Part shown: piece by piece, positions 23,401 to 37,022 of the stretch
Position numbering within the stretch: the stretch's first letter is position 1
Layout: each line of letters begins with the position of its first letter
NCBI GenBank assembly: GCA_013397695.1
Contig: VYZI01000195.1
Coordinates: forward strand, 1,134,723-1,198,722
Reading direction: 5' to 3'
DNA length: 64,000 nucleotides
DNA from: Centropus unirufus
Lineage: Eukaryota; Chordata; Aves; Cuculiformes; Centropidae
Position numbers and translations under genes: made by a program
The notes under the pieces: generated by a model
Seen by the model: only the letters and a program-made list of their open reading frames with translations
Databases searched by the model: none
What the model was told of the DNA's origin: nothing

Positions 23401-26400
23401 CGCATTCTGTTCTACTGCAGTATGTGTGTGGTAGTCAGGATTGTGTTTCCCCTAGAGAAAACCAGATGCAGCTGAACTGCTAGGAGAAAGATGAAATCAC
23501 AACAGCCATTAGCTCAGCATGCGTAGACATGCTTAAGTTAAAACCCGCTGAAGAAACAAAACTAAATCAAGTTAATAGGCAGATAGGTTGGTCAAATGCA
23601 CGTGCTGCAGAAATCAAGACAAAATTTGTGAGAATAGCCAGGCCGTTGGCAAGAGTGAGGGGTAAGAAAAACTGTATCAAGGAAGGTTTCAAATTTGCTG
23701 CAGTATAGATTTGTTTGAATGAGCATTGACAGAGTAAGCACAGGACCTAGAAGCAATATTACTTCTACTGATGGGAAAGAAGGTAAATTAGTTGAGGAAG
23801 AATATGATGCTAATGACGCACATTGCTTTCTATGCTAGACCTGAAGTGGTTATTACTACTCCTGAGTCTCATTACATGGACAGCATGCTGCTTTGTAGAG
23901 CTAACTTTTATGTTTAATTTGGCAAAAAATTCTGGGAAAATAAATGCAATTATGGAGGAGATTTAACATGCCAAATGTTCTCTGCCACACATAGCAGAAG
24001 TGGGGTATTATCTGTTCAACAACCTAGATGGGATTTTAAGTGTTAATTTGCCTCTGGAAAAATAATGAAATCAGCTGAAGTGTAATATCAGAAAATATTC
24101 TTTCTAGACTGGTAAAAAGACAGCAAGCGTTTGTGGCGCACATTGGAAACTGTGTGTATACAGCAAGGGTAAGTGAAAATCCCTCCATTGACACAGGATA
24201 TGTATCGGAGTTTGTCATCACAAATATAGAAATTGACTTTCTATCTGTCTTCCCAATTTTTACTTCTTAGTGTTTATGTTTACTCCTTCATACAAGTGTC
24301 ATGCAAGTTTTGTGGTCACTAGCATCTCTGCAGATGGTTTTTGTTCTAGGGTTTTTTCAATAAAATTATGGAAAAAAAAAGTGGTAGCAAGCTGCTTGGT
24401 ATGTACATAAAGAAATAGAAAATGGCAGAGAAGAGTATTGAGTAGAGAGATTCATGCACGTGGCTGATATTTTAACTATGCTGGTAATATTGATAAAGAA
24501 CTTTTCTTCCTACAGAGCCAAATGTGTTATAAAGCCACATAGTTTTTTGATAGAACCAGTACACATCCTCCAATCAGGCTGATAGACATGTCAGAAATGT
24601 CTGGATACTTCTCAGTTCTTCAGCTTCTCATTTTGCTTTAGAGGTTTTCTCTGCAGACCAACTGTTAGTACCCTGGGCTGAGGTGACAGCGCATTTATCT
24701 ATTCCATGTTAGCTACCATAATTTTGAAACTGACTCATACGTAATATACATTTCTGGCAAAGCACTAGCTACTTGTGGTTTGTTTAGTGACAACCACAAC
24801 TACAGTGTTCTTAAGGTGACCTGCTTTATACTCAAGTTCTCATACATCTTGTAAACATTTTTTTAATGTGATATTCAATTGAAAGCTTTTTGCAATGTGC
24901 TCTAACTAATTAAGTAAAATAAACATCACCTTTATGAAGGTAGCTGTGGGCTCAGATGGGACACCTCAATTTTTTTTCTGAACCAGGAAATACCAGTTGG
25001 AAATTTTAGATTAATCTTGGCTTTAGAATTAACACCAGACTTCCAAGCTCGGTGATGCTTCTTAAATAGTTTCAGGGACCCTCTTCCTAGGGAAAATGTC
25101 ATTGTCATTTTCATTTTCCTTTAGAGTCTTCTGGCATAATGAATGGATTGGATTAGGTGTGCCTGAAAGCCTACATTATTTTGTTCTGGGCAGTAATGCA
25201 ATTTAGTCCAGCTCTTGTCATCTGCAGGAAAAATTCACTAACTTTCCCAGAACATTTAAGAACATGAAGTCTGTTGCAAATATAGACACGAATGCAGGAA
25301 AGGTGTTCAACCCCCAAAACAGGGCAGCTTTATCTCTAAAGGTCACTTCAGCAATTTAACTATTTTGAATTCTACTTCATACTGCTGGTTCTGGGAGAGG
25401 GAATTAAGATGGACAAAAGTAGCTTAAATGAAGATAGGTAGGAATTTATTAAACGGTCCCCACATGTGGAGTCAGTGGGTTGCATCAAAGGCATAGAACA
25501 CAGACTACTTGGCAGCTGTAGCTCTTCAGCCCAATAAAAGTTTGTTGAAGGATGTACCATGAATTTTTTTCTTCATTTCAATCAACTGAGATTTGCTAGA
25601 GACAAGTTTTGCACATTGACTTACATGTATCCAAAGGTTGTTCTGTAAGATAGCACTGACCTTTGAAGAATTAGTTTATAAGGCTTTCCACCTTTAATTG
25701 GATTGGAAAAATACATTAACACCAGGCCAACTAGTTGAAAATAACTGCTAAAAGTGATTCAATTAGGTTATATACTGCTGATTTTATCACATAATGTCCC
25801 TATCAAGAAAACTGAGTACCTTGATGCTCCGTTGTCCCTATATGATATTACATATCATCCCTTCTCATATATAAACCTGATATTTTTGGGGGAAGAACAA
25901 GCCTTTCCTGCTTTAATACCTATATAGGGCCTGAAAGAGTCATAATTTTTATCTGGAACTTCAAGATGTTTTGCTATACAATCAGTCAGGACTGTAAATA
26001 ATGTTATTTATGTGCATATATGCTTGTGAATATTCATTTTGAAGTATGCATATTTGTTCTTTGTTTAAAACAGAAATTAATTTCAAAGTAAAAGCACATA
26101 ATCACGGTTATAATTTAATTAGTATCATTGTCACATATTTTTTCCTGGAAAAATAAATAACTACATCATTACTGGTAAAGAACATAGGTAAACATGCATA
26201 CATACTGTAGAGACTAATATTTTGCTAAAAGGGCAGGAGTTTCTCATCAATTATATGCAAAGAACTGCAAAAATAAATGGGTTTCGTGATGGGATATTTG
26301 AACAAGTTATTTCTGTACTAGGTTTCTGTACTGGGTTATTTCCACAAGTGCACTAGAGGAGAATAAGGCCTGATTTTTAGATTAAAAAAAAGAATGACTG

Positions 26401-27861
26401 ATAGAAATGTCAATTCTCAACCCTTTTAGAAACCTATTTTGAAGAAAATATTTCAACACGAAAAAAATAATAATCATACGTCTTTAAATGTTAGATACTG
26501 AGGTCAGTCTTAAAATGTTAGAAATAGATCTAAGCCATCAAAAAACAACTTATTGCTTCTATCTACAAACACAGGAAGACTAAAAGAACATGACCGATGT
26601 GTAGTCCATTGTGTTGCCTACCAGAAATAAAAATGTTGTACTCTCCTGGTGACTAGTTGACTCTCGTATTCAAATTATGTATTGAAATCCCAACAATATC
26701 TTATAAAAATAGAAAAAAAAACAACCAGGTTTCATAAAAAGGTGCCCATTGATGTCTCCCTTGTTAGTGAATTGTGAATGTGCTGCATTCTAAATACCTG
26801 TAGTTCTCTAAAATCCAGTGGTATTATGGGTGTACATATGAGTCAGCAGATAAATAAACACTGCTCTGAGTTGATGCTATTTGCTTAAACCAATACAATT
26901 TCTACACAAATATTTCACTAGAATAATTGGGGGCAAAAGGGTGGGATGTACCTCTTAATTTACTATTCATCACTTATATTGATTAACCATTCCAATTTTT
27001 GTGAAGTCCCTACTCTGTGAAATAGGTAATCATTACTATTCTTGGTTCTATCTCTATGGAAAATTAAAATGATCTAAATATTCAGTGACTTTTCCAAAGC
27101 TAGAGAAAGAAGTCGTATGAAAACAAGAACTGGAATACTGATGGAAGAAATTGCAGAAAACTGCAATTTTGAATGACTAATATTTTATCTCATAAAATTA
27201 ATTTTCCTGAATTTGAGTTGGAGCAGTGTATTCATGTTCTGAAATCATACACTGAATGAATCCATAAAACAATATATATGCAGCTTTTGACTTTGGAGAC
27301 TGAGTCTTATTACATTTCATGCCTTAAAAATATCAGTCTCCAAATGATGACAGTACTTTATGAGTAATTTGCATGCTAAGTCTTTCTTGATCATTGGTCA
27401 CTAATTTAAAAGGTAGCGGGGCATTTCTGATAGCTAGTAGTCGTACAAATCATGATTTTTCAAGCATACATGTTTAGCCAAGTACGTCCTAATTTGTTGT
27501 GTTAGTTACTATATAATAAAATAAGGAAATATGCTTTGTAGCAATCATGCTAACAGGATAGATATACTATTTGTCAAGACAGACTAGGCAAGAATTTGCT
27601 TTGTAACATTTGGGATATTACACAGGCAATGTCCAATATATTCACATTAAGAATTCTTAGGCAAAGTATTAAGCACATTTCATGTCTCTCCAAAAACTCT
27701 TCTGAAAGAACAATCTTTTCAGCTGTAAAAAAGGTGCAGGCAAAGAAAAAATTAAAATAAAATAAGAGCTGTTGCTTCTTGATTCATGAGTTACAGCATT
27801 TAATCCCAGCAAAACTTATATGTTAGTACACTCACAGCACAAGAGTGACAGTGCAATATAT
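20461..27861. other. Intergenic DNA and KERA 3' flank
   Basis: This AT-rich non-coding stretch contains no recognised gene or repeat family. Its right end must contain the KERA 3' untranslated region. I could not place a polyadenylation signal confidently: the nearest minus-strand ATTAAA is at 27799-27804, only about 58 nt past the stop codon, and no AATAAA is obvious in the next several hundred bases. Confidence 0.45.
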
Positions 27862-28034
27862 TTATATAATGACAGCTTGAAGCAGTTGGAAACATATCAT
27901 GATGTCCAATGGGATTGGAGGTTGAATTTCATTTCCATCTAGGCGAAGGTAACGAAGACGAGGGATGTTGCCATGAAAACCATAGTCTTCTGCTAAGGCA
28001 ATTGAGACAGGGCATATCTGAGTACCATTGACAC
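27862..28034 (-). CDS. KERA: Keratocan, last coding exon (exon 3)
   Basis: This is the C-terminal exon of keratocan. On the minus strand the acceptor (TTTTCAG, AG at 28036-28035) is followed by an exon starting GT. That completes the Ser codon split from exon 2 (A then GT), giving ...KIK-S-VNGTQICP. The exon encodes residues 296-352: the last leucine-rich repeat (YLRLDGNEI) and the ear-repeat cysteine pair (ICP and MICF), ending QLLQAVII and TAA at 27864-27862. An N-glycosylation sequon (NGT, Asn298) lies just after the junction. Joined with exon 2 the protein has 352 residues, the usual keratocan length. The open frame extends correctly to the stop with no damage. Confidence 0.95.
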
Positions 28035-31000
28035 CTGAAAATGTAGATCAACAAAGTAGATAATTTGCATGGAAAACATTAATGAAGATAAAATTAATTT
28101 GAAAAGCAAACAAAATTGTCTCTCCCATATTTGTGAGCAAATTGTAGACATTTGCTCTTATTAGAGTTAGAAAATGCTGAATTAACAACTAACCGCTTTT
28201 TTGATCAAGCAAAAATGTATCTTAACATAATGTAATCAAGATCATTGAATCATATATTTAATTGCTGCAATTATGAATAAAGGACACTAGATGAGATATT
28301 CTATCTTGGACAGATAAAAGTAATTTAGACAACTGTTGGGCAGCTATTCATTGAGAAACAACTCTTTACCCTCAGAAAGAAGTTAATGTAGAGATATTTT
28401 GACCATCTTACTGCGATTTCAGTACCCCTAATGAGTATCTCATATTCAAAATAACTGTATTGAATGACAAGAGCTTTTTTTTTCATAGAATGTCTGCTAC
28501 TCTCAACGTCTGTGCTATCCAGTTGTCTCAATTTCTTCAGTAGAGTCAGGGTAATGACAAAAATATAACTTGTGAAATAGTATAATTCTCTTCTAAATCA
28601 AACAACCAGGAAGTCCTCAAAATTCTTTACACATCATTTTTTTCAGTGCAGATAAAATTTGAAACAGTGGATTAAATCATTAAAGCAATTTTCATAAGAG
28701 TTAAGAATCTTGGGTTCTTTACGTTTTCTCCAGTAGGTTACCTCTGCACTGTCACTTGGCTAAAATACTTTTCATGTTTTGCCTTCAGTTGTTGAATAAT
28801 GAGGCTGATGCTGTCTTGTTTCAAAACGGCCTTATTTTAGAAAACACTGAAATCGTGTTTGTTTATTAAAGATGGCAAATTCCTTACACTAAATAATGGT
28901 ATTTAACGATTGGTCTCACTGCTTGATAATGTAATTGGCTCCAGACTTCCTGAAAAAAGTGGTTGAATAGAGAACACATGTGTTAACGATTTTTTTAGCA
29001 GTTTTTTTAGCAGTACAGAAATAGGAAAAGCCTTCTACCAATTTTTTTCCTACCCTTCCATCATTTATCGTGATCATCATTTATCTTGATAGTAAGATAA
29101 CATGCACATATCTTTTGACTAGAATCCTCAAAATTGGTTAAATTCTATGACCAAAAAAACCCCCAACTATGTTATTTTGTTTATCCCCCAAATAAAGAAA
29201 TCCTCACTGTTTTGGAAAAGCTATTCACACATTTGCAATATCTTGGAAATAGACTTCATTTTTGTCATGGAAACTTGATAAAGTTTTCCAATGCCTAGAA
29301 CTTTTACCATATCCATGATATTGAAATGTCTTTGCCTATGTTATGAAGTTTGATTAATATTTGTCAAGGATTTGATATTCTTGGCAGAAACAAGCTACAA
29401 CTTACTTTTACATGTGAAGATACAAAGCAGGAGGCTTGAGAGTGAGTTTTCATTATGAAAGCTGTTATTAAAATTTCACAAGTGAATTAAAACCATGTAG
29501 CAGAAAATATCTGCCTTTTCCGGTTAGCAGTACTCTTCTTAGGAGACAAGATGGTCCCATGTGTGTTATAAATCGCTGTGTTCTCTGACCTAGAAACTAT
29601 CCCACTGCACTAGTCTTCACAAGATTAATTACTCCAGTCTTAAAGGGAGGCAGTGTTTATGTAATCACAGGCCACCTATGAAGAATTTATTTTCTGATGA
29701 TGTCTGGCATGAAGGGGCTTAGTTACGCATTGGGTTCTTTTGCATGAACTGTAGATCCTGTTGAGAATATCAGAGCAGAAAAAGTCTCTCTCCTCTTCTC
29801 TTGCAATACTGCTCATCAATACATTGCTGAGTTTTGCTTAAACAGGAGGGATGGGGCAATTCATCTAAACATGTACAATTCGCCCTCTCTAAACTGATCC
29901 ATGCAGAGGGTAAACATCAGTCTAAGTAAATCATTTAGACTCTGTTTATAAACTCTGGAGGGAGAGAAATCCTTCTACAAGTTGATTCACAGCTCCTTAA
30001 GATGGAATGATTTTGCCTCTTCAATTGTGTATCTCTTTCCATTTAGTGAGTAATGGAATTGGGTCTTTATGACTAATCTAAACAAGATACAAAAATCTGA
30101 GATTGTTAATTCAAACGAGACTAATTTTACCTGTTGTCAACAGTATTGTGAAGTTCTATAGCCTTTAAAAATGCGACTCCAGCTGCTCTAGGCTTAAACA
30201 GCAGGAGAGGTCCTCGTTAATGGCTAATACTGTAGGTCTGCTGAAAATCCCCAAAAGAACCTGTTTCTTTTCCAGTAAAACATGATGATACTTCTACATT
30301 GATGTAGAAGACAGCTGTGTTCAGATGTGTATAGCTGTGAGGGCATTTCTATTCTAATCTTGTAATGTCTAGTCTAGCTCAAATAGTTGACGCCCTTTCT
30401 CCTTTTCACATGTTTAACTACAGCAGTCATGGATCAGCCTGGAAATCTGTACCTTTCTGGAATCTTCCAGCAAAGCCAGTACCAAGTACAGCACAGGGTC
30501 TGAAAATCATTCAGGATCTGCAACTTCAACCATTTCTTTCCAAATATTCTATAATGGATTCTGGTTGACTGGCCTTGCTACTTGGCTCAAGGACTTCTCC
30601 CTTTCTCTGCATACAGAATACCGGTAGCTCAGAAGAGCTATCCCTGTACCATTTGCTTATCCTTGCTCACTCACTATGTCATTGCTGCATGCCTTCTCTT
30701 TCCTTAACAATCCCTTTTCCATCTTTAGATATCTCCATAAATGAATGTATCTTCATAAATACATACGTATAAGTGCATTTCAGAATGCCATGGAACAAGT
30801 GTAATGCATATCTGTTGTATTAGTTTAGGTTCATGTTGATTTTACTTTCTGATTTAGAGTACTTTTTTTGTCTATGCATTGAGATCCTTGGGCAAGCGAA
30901 CAGAAGTAAAACACTGGTTCTACTGAGACTAATGACAATCCCATTACTGACTTAACTGCGGTTCAGGATATTACCCTTTATCTTAATAAATGGTATCTGG

Positions 31001-33249
31001 AGAAATAATGCCTTGGACTTACACAAAGAGATGATATTATACAATATATTACAATAAAAAATAGGCAAACACTATTTACATAGAAATTCTGATTCCTGAG
31101 CTGTTATAATGCTAGCAGTGTAACTATGAACAAGAAATAGGTGACAATGCAGCAATTGGCCCGTGTACGTATCTTAGTAAAATATTATGAAAAGGGCTTC
31201 TACTATGCAGGTAAAAGTAAACTTTCAGGAGAACTCTTTTCTGGAGAATCGATATCCAGGCTTTTACAGTGATTTTCTTTCAAATCTTTTACATTGGTTA
31301 TTTTAAGACTGATCACTGACTTTATGGGTTTAAGAAGTCAAAACCAACCTGCAGAATTAATACATCTTATTACTCCTGCCTGATGGAATTACATTCCTTG
31401 TTTGAAATCCTAAATACCCTTTGAGATATCATCTATGTAAGCAGTGTATTGTGGAGACTATGTAATTATCCCTTACCACTTGAATAATTATATTATGTGG
31501 TAGAATGTGCCTTATGTAATACTAGTGTTTTACTTAAGGTGTCAGATTTCCTTATTTTTCCTAATTACTTTTTACATTGTTCCTAGGAAAATATTTTTTA
31601 AAGAAAATAGTGGTGTTCTTAAGTTAGAAATTAATTGAAAATTGCTAAAGATAATAAGAGTTGTCAAAAATCATTATAGGCTTCCTGGTCCTCATTTGTG
31701 ATTGGAATACAGGACATGAATTTGCAGATACTATAGTTTGATTTTCATGGGTTTAAACTTTTTAGACTTATTTAGGAAAGGAAGATCATTTGGCAGTTCT
31801 TTAAATACTCATTACCTATCTAGATGAAAACCTTTTCTCTAACTGGACAGGTTACATTCCATTGATTTCAGTTTATTGTCCACTTAAAGTGACAGGAGGA
31901 AAAGTCTGCACCTGAGGGCCTGCAGTGAAGCAATTACAATAAACCCCTTTGTAGCCATGAGTCAATGAAACATGTTCAGTAATGACATATGTCATAAGGC
32001 CTAACTCTAATTAAGCATTAGACTTCTCACGAACCACTTAATAAGTACCATATGCGTACTTATCTTTATGACTTTTACAAGTTTGTTTTGCAAAATGTCG
32101 TGAACTGTCCTAAATTGTTATCTTCCTTTCATATGTCCTTGATGCAGAAACTCTACCGTTATTTTTAGCATATTTGTGAACTATAGTAATACAACACAGA
32201 AGTAAAGAACCATTTATTAAACTAAATCACCATGACAGGAAGACAAATGTAGAGACTGGTTACCTTCTGTGCAGTGCTAGATAGAAAGAAAAAGTGATTT
32301 AAAGTCTGTAGGACGTAATGAACAGATATTTTAACCTGTAGCCCAACCTACCACATCCTTGGTGTGCCTGGATGAATCTGGGAGAATTGCTAGAAGCAGA
32401 ACTATGACATGACAATTGTCTTCTCTTGTCTTGGGTACAAAACCTTGTCTCATTTATACAAACTGGAAAATCTTAGAAGACATTTGAGAAGAAAAACCTT
32501 AGCAAGAAAAGCTTCTGTAAAGTGAATGAAAAGATTATTTTTTTTTATATAGACTGAACCCAAGTGTCAGGATCTTGTGCACAGTAGGCAAAAGATATTG
32601 AGTGTATTCCAGTCTGAAATACTCAAGGTCCACGTTATAATTAGTCATATTTTAAATAGATTGTGTTAAATGCAGAATACTTTTAATTCCATTTTAAGGG
32701 AACTTCACATCAAGTTCCTGCTGTATAATTTAGGTAGATGGAGAGATACTCAGAAGAACTGAGTATATAGCAATTCTGTTAGTTTACTGAAGTCCCTAAG
32801 GTGCCCAGGATGCTTGAAAATCTGAGCCATGTGGACTGAAGATCCTGACTTCATCCATCCACTTTCTTATTATTCTTTCTTGCTTGTTTACTCCTAGCCT
32901 TCCTGTGGGAAACTTAATTGGTTCCCATAAAATAGTTATTGGCATAGATATAGATGAAAAAGTGAATGCACAAATTCTTCTTAAACCAATCGTATTTCTG
33001 ATATGCTTGCACAGGATTTTTCCTGTATGCCTTTGAACACTTTTCACGTGAACACATTACTTCCATGCAAGTATTTGTCATATCTTAAACCTGACTTGAA
33101 AACTGGCTTGTGGGATGTCCTCTTCTTCTCCTCCTCTAATCTACAGCACCTTTGTTAATCCCTTTATTACAAAGAGTGTTTTTTGTAGTAAAGTAGACAT
33201 TTAGAAATAATTAGGTCTTGCTAGGATCCCACACTGATGACACACTTAC
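28035..33249 (-). other. KERA: KERA intron 2 (5,215 bp, phase 1)
   Basis: The donor is AAAA followed by GTAAGT at 33249, and the acceptor is TTTTCAG ending at 28035. The intron is AT-rich without recognisable repeat families. A short direct repeat of TTTTTTTAGCAG occurs at about 28990-29013. It splits a codon after its first base. Confidence 0.85.
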
Positions 33250-34135
33250 TTTTGATTTTGTTGTGATCAAGGTGTAGGTGCTCAAGATGAGCATTGATCG
33301 GTGGAATTTTCGTGAGCTGATTGTGAGACAGTTGTAGGTCTAGAATAGATGAAACATTAAACCCATTTGGGGGAATACCATCATCAGATAATTTATTGTA
33401 GTTTAGCCTAAGGAAAGTCACTTTAGGTATTGCACTGAAGTAGTTTTCTGGTATCACTTCAATGGAGTTGTTGTCCAAAAACAGCTGCAGTGTGTTAGCT
33501 GGAATGCTTAAAGGCATTTTCTTGAGTGAATTTTTTGCTATGTTGAGTTGCATAAGATTGTTGAGTCCTTGGAAGGTGTCACTTTGAAGAGCGCTGTCCA
33601 ACAAACTATTCTGGTGCAGATCTAACATAGTAAGGTTTTCCAAATTGTTGAAGACTCCTTCTGGGATTCTAGAGATTTTGTTTCTAGCCAGTCTTAGCTG
33701 TTCCAGGCCCACAGGTAATGGTGCAGGAACCTCTTCTAATTCGTTATCTTCAAGGAATAAGTAAAGCAGCCTTTTCAACTTGCTCAGCACACCACTCTCA
33801 ATTCCATTGTTGGTGATCTTATTCTTGTTCAGATTTATCCACCTCAGATGAGTGGCATTCACAAAAGGCTTCTCTGAAACTGTTTCAATTTGATTGTTTT
33901 GAAGGTAGAGGTACCAAATTCTTGCTGGAATTGCAGGTATTTCTTTAAGTCCTTTGTTATCACAGTATAATGCATTGGGGAAACTGGGAGGACAAAAGCA
34001 CTCCTGTGGACACTCAAAAGTGTAGTGAGACCAGTGCTCAGGATCCAACTCATCATAAACTTGTCTCACAGCTCGAGTCCACACAGAATTGGCCAGGAAT
34101 AGGAACAAAAGGGCTGTGTAGACTGTTAGGGTCAT
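33250..34135 (-). CDS. KERA: Keratocan, main coding exon (exon 2)
   Basis: This exon encodes residues 1-295 of keratocan, a class II SLRP of the extracellular matrix that binds collagen fibrils and carries keratan sulfate, chiefly in corneal stroma. The signal peptide is about residues 1-20 (MTLTVYTALLFLFLANSVWT). A short acidic N-terminal region has tyrosines 27 and 38, candidates for sulfation. The N-terminal cysteine cluster is C42-x3-C46-x-C48-x9-C58, the class II pattern. A series of leucine-rich repeats of the LxxLxLxxNxI type follows. N-glycosylation sequons in this exon are at Asn93 (NAT), Asn167 (NLT), Asn222 (NNS) and Asn260 (NVS). The start at 34135 lies seven bases after the acceptor AG (34144-34143). 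The exon ends at 33250 before GTAAGTG, and reading through would hit a stop after a few residues. No frameshift or missing key residue is seen. Confidence 0.97.
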
Positions 34136-34142
34136 TGTTTGC
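34136..34142 (-). other. KERA: KERA exon 2 5' untranslated bases
   Basis: Seven bases (GCAAACA on the minus strand) lie between the acceptor (CCTTCCAAG) and the ATG. Confidence 0.75.
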
Positions 34143-35588
34143 CTTGGAAGGGGAGAAAAACAATTAGCTGTCTCTCAACAGAACTCACCAATAGCATACT
34201 AGATTATCAAAACAGTATTACATAGAACATAACATTTCCTTTATAAATAGCCAGTTCTGACCTTTATGGTATTTCTTATGATATTAGGGAAAACCAGAAC
34301 AAAAATATAAGATGTATTAAGAATTCAGTGCTATATGTCCAAGAACACTGTCCTGGTTCTACTAAGACTTCACATTAGCTACTAGTTTACCTGATGTTCA
34401 TGCAAGTGTCATTTTAAAGAACCTGAAAACAGGCATAATTTTTCTGACATTAAATCAGTGTGGCCTATAAATTTGTTTGTAAAGAGATATAAACTAGTTA
34501 GTATAATGTACTAAAATACTACTATAATCAGTTCCTTCATTTGAAGTTAATCATACCCTCATTTCTGTTCTTCCCCTCTGTTAAATTGTAATGGCATCTG
34601 GATCAGATTTTCAAGGTCTTTTCTCATCACAGAAAAGTGAAAGATCAAAGAGTGTTTTAACAGCTGTTTGTTGGGTATGTTCTTAAAAAGCTAAGAGGGA
34701 ATATGTTTGAGTAATCTATTCCCCTCCCTTATTCACTCTCTCTTATCCAAAGTTATGAATTTCCTTCTCTAAAGCAAAGAATAGAAAAAGAATGCCTGAT
34801 CTAAATTACATAAAAAGTAAGTCCTTGCCAAATTTTATCATATACACCTGTGCATTTGTTTTACTTAACTATTTGCTTTCTTTAGTCTCTCCTACCATTA
34901 AATGATGAAAAAAACATTCAATAATTAACTTCAACGGGAAATGTTTGAGTAACACAAAACCAGTGCTTCATGGTCTCTTGTTTGCTTTCTTATGACGATT
35001 AGCAAGCATTTTGCAATTTAGAGGCAAGAGACAGATATGTGAAACCTCTGATTAAATTTAGATTAGATTTGTCATAAATAGTATTTAAATCCAAAGTAAA
35101 GTCTCTCATGCACCAGTAGGGTTAAAAACTCATTTAAGTTGGTTCATATGATATGCAGTCATTTAACTGTTTTCAACATTGTTAATAGAAATAGCAAGTG
35201 CAGTATCCTACAGATTTTCCAGCTTCAGAAACTTCTCTCTGGAAGCATTCCAAAAAAGGACAAATTAAATAATTCCAACAAATAGTATCTCTAATTTGCA
35301 CAGTGAAATGGCACCTTCGCACTGTGTAAATATACAAAAACTTAATAACATTTTCAAAAAGAAATATATTTACCTTTATTGTCAAGATCCTGGAGCTAAC
35401 TGAAGCCTGTTAGAAATCACTGTAAATTCACAGACTTTGGCTGTTAACCACAGTACGTGCTTCCAGTCTTCCTAAGAATTAATAGCATATAAAACTTGAA
35501 GTACATACTGGTATTCCCAGATGCATTACCATACACACCTTATTAGCTATTGTTTCTAATTTGACATTGCTTCATAGTATGGGCTTAC
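34143..35588 (-). other. KERA: KERA intron 1 (1,446 bp)
   Basis: This non-coding stretch is bounded by a donor CTGAG then GTAAGC (GT at 35588-35587) and an acceptor with a strong pyrimidine tract at 34143. It contains no recognised repeat or ORF. Confidence 0.7.
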
Positions 35589-35662
35589 CTCAGGTTTCTT
35601 GGATCTTCTTCTCTTTCTATTGGTCACTGCTGTTAGGCTGTAATAGCTTGAGTCAGACTACA
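35589..35662 (-). other. KERA: KERA non-coding exon 1 (5' end approximate)
   Basis: On the minus strand the sequence ends CTGAG at a consensus donor (35588), and a TATA box lies about 100 bp upstream. Keratocan genes in other vertebrates have a non-coding first exon, which fits. The 5' end near 35662 is inferred by placing the start about 30 bases after the TATA box. An AP-1-like heptamer TGAGTCA lies at 35649-35655. Confidence 0.65.
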
Positions 35663-35687
35663 AGTCTGTGTTCTATGAATACAGCCT

Positions 35688-35696
35688 AATATATAC
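35688..35696 (-). promoter_or_regulatory. KERA: TATA box of the KERA promoter
   Basis: The minus-strand sequence GTATATATT lies about 100 bp upstream of the exon 1 donor. It is the only clear TATA element close upstream of the splice donor, so it is the best promoter candidate. Confidence 0.6.
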
Positions 35697-36988
35697 GCAT
35701 CAGTGGCTACAGCTTTTAACCCCTAAAATAACTAAGGCACCTCAGCACCTAGGCAGGAAAAGAGAGGAAATTCTGACTTTAATATCAAACAGCCGCAGAG
35801 CTGAAGGCATTTGATTTTTATGTTTTAGCAAATGAGAGGAATTGGTCTAGATGAAACAGGTAACACAAAAGCTAGCTTTAGTCAAAATCTTTGTCTAAAG
35901 ATACTTTACATACAAACCTCACTTACATCATAATTCATTCTCATAATATCTGAACTGGCCCCAAAGAATTAAAAACAGTGCCATCTGTTTCCTACGGAAA
36001 TATTTTATTTGATTTTTATCAAATGCAGATGCTGTCATGTAATTTTAAGGCATAATTCTTGATTAGAAGACGAAGATAGCAAAAGCATCTACTAAGAATT
36101 TTTTAATAACATATTTTCATTTCTTTAGAGATTAAAGCATGCCTTTTCCTTTTTGTTCAGGGCATATTTACATATATTTCTACAAAGTTATCATACTCTC
36201 CAGTGCCTCCTGCAGTGAGGTCTGTTTTTAATTACAAAGGCACCAATTAATAATGTAGTAAAGTAAACTCTTTTCAGCCAATTTCCTATCCAAGCAGAGA
36301 CACATATTTCTCACATTAAGTATTTTGGAAGATTTTAGTTTTCTTTTTCAGTCCAAACATAGAGTAACAACCTAATATCAGGAAAACTAGCCGTATTCAA
36401 AGCCAGAACAATGGCATTACTATTTTAAGGAAAAAATCTGGTAAAAATACTGCAAATATAAAATGCATCCTTGTACCTTTTATGAGCTTACCTTAATTAT
36501 AAAACTTTTACAGATAATTATTGTAATTCAGTTTAATCTAATTTGTTTTAATAACAGAATGTCTATCATCTTACTTCACAATGTTTAAAACTTTGCTCCC
36601 TAAACTAAGTAGGTCTCAAAAAGAAGTTTAGAGATAGAGTAGAGATAGAGTAGAGAAAAAAATTAAGTAAATAAAACAGGAAAGCAACCCTTAATAACAT
36701 GGACAACTTCCATTGACTTCAGCATGGCTAATGTTAAACACATCATGAAATTTCGTTCATAGGTATATGTTTGTAGTACCTAGGTTTTTGTTCAGGAAAA
36801 ATTTAATCCTTCTTACCAGTAAATTTTACATAGCTGAAGTATGTGCTTAAAAATGAATGGTTAAACATTTCACTCCACTAGAACTCCAACCTTTTCAACA
36901 TCATTTAGAGATTATTAGGGCTTTCTTATAAGGCAGGCATAAAATTGATCCCTTCATGAATAATAAGCTGAATTTTGCAAATATTTAT

Positions 36989-37022
36989 GGTCCGTTCCTA
37001 CCCAAACCATTCTATGATCCTA
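36989..37022 (+). mobile_element. CR1 3' tail fragment
   Basis: The plus strand reads GGTCCGTTCCTACCCAAACC followed by ATTCTATGATCCTA. This matches the end of CR1 elements (terminal pyrimidine-rich segment plus ATTCTATGAT-type tail). Only about 34 bases are recognisable. Confidence 0.6.
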
